Assembly: GCA_030762175.1 (NCBI GenBank)
Contig: CM060838.1
Coordinates: 19,272,501 to 19,336,500, forward strand
Origin: Metallyticus violacea
Taxonomy: Eukaryota; Arthropoda; Insecta; Mantodea; Metallyticidae
Reading direction: 5' to 3'
Length of the DNA: 64,000 nt
A program made the position numbers and the translations under genes. The notes under the pieces were generated by a model that was given only the letters and a program-made list of their open reading frames with translations, searched no databases and was not told the origin of the DNA. Each line of letters begins with the position of its first letter. Position 1 is the first letter of the stretch. Shown one piece after another: positions 60,612 through 64,000 of this stretch.

Positions 60612-60886
60612 ATTGATTTATTTATGGACGCTCTTTAACAGCTCAGGTCATCAGCGTCCCATTCAACTCAGGGCTTGAAATGGCCGACAAATTTTGCTCA
60701 GAGGCCTCTCTTTCAGGCTTGAGGTTCTTTTTAGTGCCGTAAATGTACGATACGGGACCCACGGCTTTACTTGCCTTCCGAAGGATTTTTACGCCCCGGA
60801 AAAATCCATCGGTCCTGGCCGGGTTCGAACCCGCGATCTTGGGTTTAGGAGGCAAGTGTGGTAACCACTACACCACCAGGACCGAC
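60612..60886 (-). mobile_element. SINE family A, near full-length
   Basis: The minus-strand head GTCGGTCCTGGTGGTGTAGT is intact (A box), the B box GCGGGTTCGAACCCGG is perfect, and the end GAGCTGTTAAAGAGCGTCCA is followed by TAAATAAATC. A 20-bp loss in the GTAAAAATCC-to-GGAAGG part is the only large change. It preserves a full Pol III promoter; abutted on its 5' side by A and C runs. Confidence 0.95.
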
Positions 60887-60906
60887 ATTTTTTTTTTGGG
60901 GGGGGA

Positions 60907-61672
60907 GAATGAAATCTCGTAATTGCTGCGAAGTCATAGTACTAAAATATTAAACATATTTTATTAAATTAGTACATCGAAATGGGGAGCATAAAGACAG
61001 AAGACCGAATTCCCAGATAGGGCATACTCATAAAGCATGATCCAGTAGCACATTTATTCCAGCCATAGGATAGAGTATCCGGTAGTTTTCTTATGGCTGT
61101 TAGAAGAAGTGAAAACAATGTGATGGTAATTTGAATTGAACGTTTGATCACTTTTTATTCCTTCCATTGGCGATTTGATTAGGACAGTCAGGAGAAGATA
61201 TTGGAAAATGTGCAGTCTCCAACCATAAGAGTTGTTGCTACTGCATCGCTCAGCCGGTGACTGCTGATTGCAGTCCAAAATACGTTAAAATAGGCGCGTG
61301 TTCATAATTAGAGACAAAAATGAGTAAGTATGCAAGCAGCAAGACGAAGCGTGACTGGACTGCTCATCTTGGGCGAGTTGAGTCAGTAGAATTCCTGCCC
61401 GCCAAGTTTTAGGCCCGCCCAAACAAATCCTTGGCCTTGCACTCTCCGGACAAGAAGGGGCTCTGCCTAGGGTGTTCGTCTACTTGTTCCGCATCGTTTA
61501 CTCACGTAGCACTCTGCGCGAACAATGTAAGCTAACTGTGGCACACAACATTTCTATTTCATTAACAGCAAAATGTAAACTTTACTGTAGAGTAATTCGT
61601 GCTGTGCATATCCCCTCTCGTTATTCTGTAAACACAGTGAAAAGATGCAACTCTTTTGGCGTATTTTTATTT
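60907..61672. other. unassigned DNA
   Basis: Nothing recognised. Confidence 0.5.
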
Positions 61673-61951
61673 TAATAGTGTTTAACGCCCGTTTTAAGTA
61701 CTGAGGCTCCACAGGCGGTGGACACTGATGATGCATGAAATGAAATGATATATTGGGAAAGGGCTTTCTTTTTAATGGAAGAAAGCGTTCCATACATAAG
61801 TTTAGAGTACCTCCCAGACATTTGCCATTTATGAGGACTGAGGAAAGCCTAGAATAAACCTCAGTTAGGGAGGACGGTCCTGGTGGAAGTCGAACCCCCA
61901 AACCTCCCGCCCATGAGTTCCCGCCTTAATGACCTCGGCCATCCACGGTGG
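61673..61951 (-). mobile_element. SINE family B, full-length
   Basis: The minus strand has head CCACCGTGGATGGCCGAGG, a B-box region with one mutation (GGGGGTTCGACTTCC), the body with CTGAGGTTTATTCTAGGC, and the end GGGCGTTAAACACTATT. Confidence 0.93.
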
Positions 61952-62701
61952 GGGGTTTTTTTTTGTCTGAAAATGTAACAACAGCAAATGAAGAGAATGG
62001 CAGCAGCACAGCCGGAACTTATTTCAAAACGAAAAACTCGCATATAAGACCATCTAATCATGCTAGACTCCCCTGCACCACCCATGGTCATTAATCGCGG
62101 AATAATGCGAATTTAAGATAAATTCAAATCCAGATTGGATGTCGACTTTCTTGGCATCTGTTTTTAAATCTGATAGTATCCTCCACAAAGTTAGACAAAT
62201 GCAATATTTTTATTTTTTAAAATACACTAATAGTTGGTACAGCTTCAGGTACTTTTGAACAGTACGTTGACAGGACGTACATCGAACATTCATTGTCTGA
62301 CAATCATCTAAAACTTTTCGTAGAGCGCCTTGTCATGGCTTCAGAGATAGCTGCTTCTGTACTGGGTTTTTTTAAACAGTACCTGTTTCTACAAATGTTC
62401 GATACCACAACATTATGGAATCGTATTTTGGTCATTACTTACATTATACGTCAAAATTCTCTTTTAATTTGTTTAGAACTCTCAAAATCACCATACTAAG
62501 AACGCATTGCGGTCGCTGTTGATTTATAATAGCCTTTTTTAATCATATACGATTTTCATTTGTCATTGTGCATTGTTGATTTTCAGTCTTGCCATGTACG
62601 AAAACTCCCAGCTTTGAAGCAAAATATTACCAGTAAGAATGTCTCCTATTATCATATTTGCTTTTATAACAACATATGTTGTCCATACCCAAACGGATTA
62701 T

Positions 62702-62703
<2 letters not shown>
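61952..62703. other. unassigned A+T-rich DNA
   Basis: Nothing recognised. Confidence 0.5.

Positions 62704-62744
<41 letters not shown>
62704..62744. repeat. (AT)n microsatellite
   Basis: About twenty AT units. Confidence 0.97.
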
Positions 62745-62747
<3 letters not shown>

Positions 62748-64000
62748 CTATATATATTTTTACTATATTGTGATGAATAGAAAACTCAAGTTTTGTACTA
62801 TATATTAACTTGAAATCAGCAAGTAGATCATTTATAGGCATGAAATTATCAAGTAATGTGTTCTGAAACTACAATAATAAACTTTATATGAATATTTGTA
62901 CGTCAGTTAGAAAATTGTAATTATCCAGTTTTTTGGGTACTAAATTGCCTCGATAGCGATGTTTTAAGGATCGCATTTTAATTGAGTCAGTAGTACAAGT
63001 GTTCTTAAATATGAAACCATGTTAGGCACTGGTCATTAAGGATAGAGATTCCTTTTCCCAGTGATATATTGCGACTAGACTACTAATAGTTCACAATTTT
63101 TCCTATATTAGTCCGGGATATTTTACGCATTGCCTCTTCCAGTAGAGGAATTTTATTCGGGAACTGCAACTATACACAAGGCAGAAGTATTCTATTGTTG
63201 AGTAGTTAAGGATGCATGTATTGAAGTTTTAGCCATTGTCATAATAAAAGCCATCCATTGGCGTCATTTATCTCTCAATTAAATTACTTTTCAGGCAATT
63301 ACAAAGTTCGTATAACGCTATAGACCAAAAATACATTATTTCAGGATGATAAATAGGTTGCTGTTGACCAGGTAATTCTGTTGTTAAATGGAATGGCAAG
63401 ATTCATGCTAATTTACGAGCACTGTCGCAGATTTGAAGCGGCTACTAGGCTGATTATTGCGCATTCGCGAATGGGCTGCATGCCGGTATTATTTGCACTG
63501 GTAACTAGCATGGACTTGCGATGTGTTTTCGTGCTGCATTTTCGCGGACCAAAGTTCATTGGCTATCGCAGCCCGATGACATAATCAGGTGATGTCATGA
63601 AGAGGACTAAAGAATGACTGAAGATAGATGCAAAACCAAAATACTTCTTGTGAGGTCGACAGCTGTTGCGAAGACGGGAGGGCGGTGTTTCGCACTTGAT
63701 ATGCTTGTGCAAAAATTTTTGATGAACAGCTAAGGAATGTAGTTCTTTTCTCTCATGATATTAATATGATGGAATAATATTTGAGACTTTTTAAATACCA
63801 TGCATTAATAAAGTGATATGCTAAAAAGCTATTTGAGTAGATATCACTGTCATTTCATGGAGGAAAGTTGCACAAATTTGTGCCATGACGACGTCTACAA
63901 AACCTTTTGCTGCATTCCTCATCCCTTTTTTTAAATTAATTATTTAACACAATTCTTTTCTGTTTCCTAGTGATAATGGCATATTATGTAAAGTTCACGT
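62745..64000. other. unassigned A+T-rich DNA, Myb intron
   Basis: No exon with the rest of R2 (expected to carry a GRIGKQCRERW-type motif) is present, so this is taken as continuing Myb intron. Confidence 0.5.

Noticed and set aside
15761..60886. SINE heads as functional tRNA genes
   Set aside because: Each head is followed by the same SINE body, copies differ at cloverleaf positions, several have A- or B-box deletions, and some have target-site duplications.
1..64000. CRISPR array, bacterial operon, phage or integrated bacterial island
   Set aside because: No spaced identical repeats, no Shine-Dalgarno-led ORF series and no compact gene layout. All recognisable features are eukaryotic.
1..64000. 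Endogenous virus or LTR retrotransposon
   Set aside because: No reverse transcriptase, integrase, envelope or capsid signature was seen on either strand and no paired long direct repeats. Very old fragments could still escape a reading by eye.

Overview
The window reads as nuclear DNA of a large, A+T-rich, repeat-laden animal genome, almost certainly an insect. The one cellular gene I recognise is split by introns, single-base and di/trinucleotide repeats are frequent, and tRNA-derived SINEs are scattered everywhere. There are no operons, no bacterial-style gene packing and no long ORFs (the longest of about 140 codons has no recognisable content). I cannot name the species. The tRNA-SINE body with a GGCAAATGCCGGG-type segment resembles, from memory, SINEs of orthopteroid insects.

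The gene is Myb, the single insect MYB-family transcription factor, on the + strand, with its 5' part only. Two coding exons are secure. One, 55066-55198, holds the acidic N-terminus and the start of repeat R1. The other, 58826-58975, holds the rest of R1 and the first residues of R2. Both exon borders fall where vertebrate MYB has its introns (after TxEE and after WTKE). I propose a 23-nt coding first exon at 36770-36792, at the 3' edge of a G+C-rich block. It has the same coding length and phase as vertebrate MYB exon 1. That makes intron 1 about 18.3 kb, and nearly all mobile DNA after 36.8 kb would lie inside Myb introns. The remaining R2/R3 and C-terminal exons lie beyond the right edge.

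Layout: 1-7 kb, no gene, two trinucleotide arrays. 7.06-7.60 kb, a striking inverted repeat with about 265-bp arms. 7.6-12.5 kb, SINEs, a mariner relic and a second DDE-transposase relic. 12.5-24 kb, mostly unassigned, with SINEs and a G+C-rich block ending in a possible splice donor (17.6-17.94 kb). 24-36 kb, SINEs, microsatellites and a decayed mobile-element gene (31.7-32.2 kb). 36.3-36.8 kb, proposed Myb promoter and exon 1. 36.8-55 kb, proposed Myb intron 1, carrying a PIF/Harbinger deletion derivative (40.3-41.3), a mariner with both ends (42.8-43.7), a hAT relic (46.4-47.25), a second mariner (48.2-48.8) and SINEs. 55-59 kb, Myb exons with a nested SINE pair and a 55-nt T run between them. 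59.4-60.2 kb, an inverted-repeat element that looks like a tandem dimer. 60-64 kb, two more SINEs and nothing else recognisable.

Two SINE families dominate. Family A has a tRNA head with an Asp/Glu/Gly-like A box and is about 290 bp; family B has a tRNA-Leu/Ser-like head and is about 280 bp. Several copies keep target-site duplications. One B copy sits inside an A copy. Also unusual for such A+T-rich DNA are fourteen runs of 8-13 consecutive G or C.
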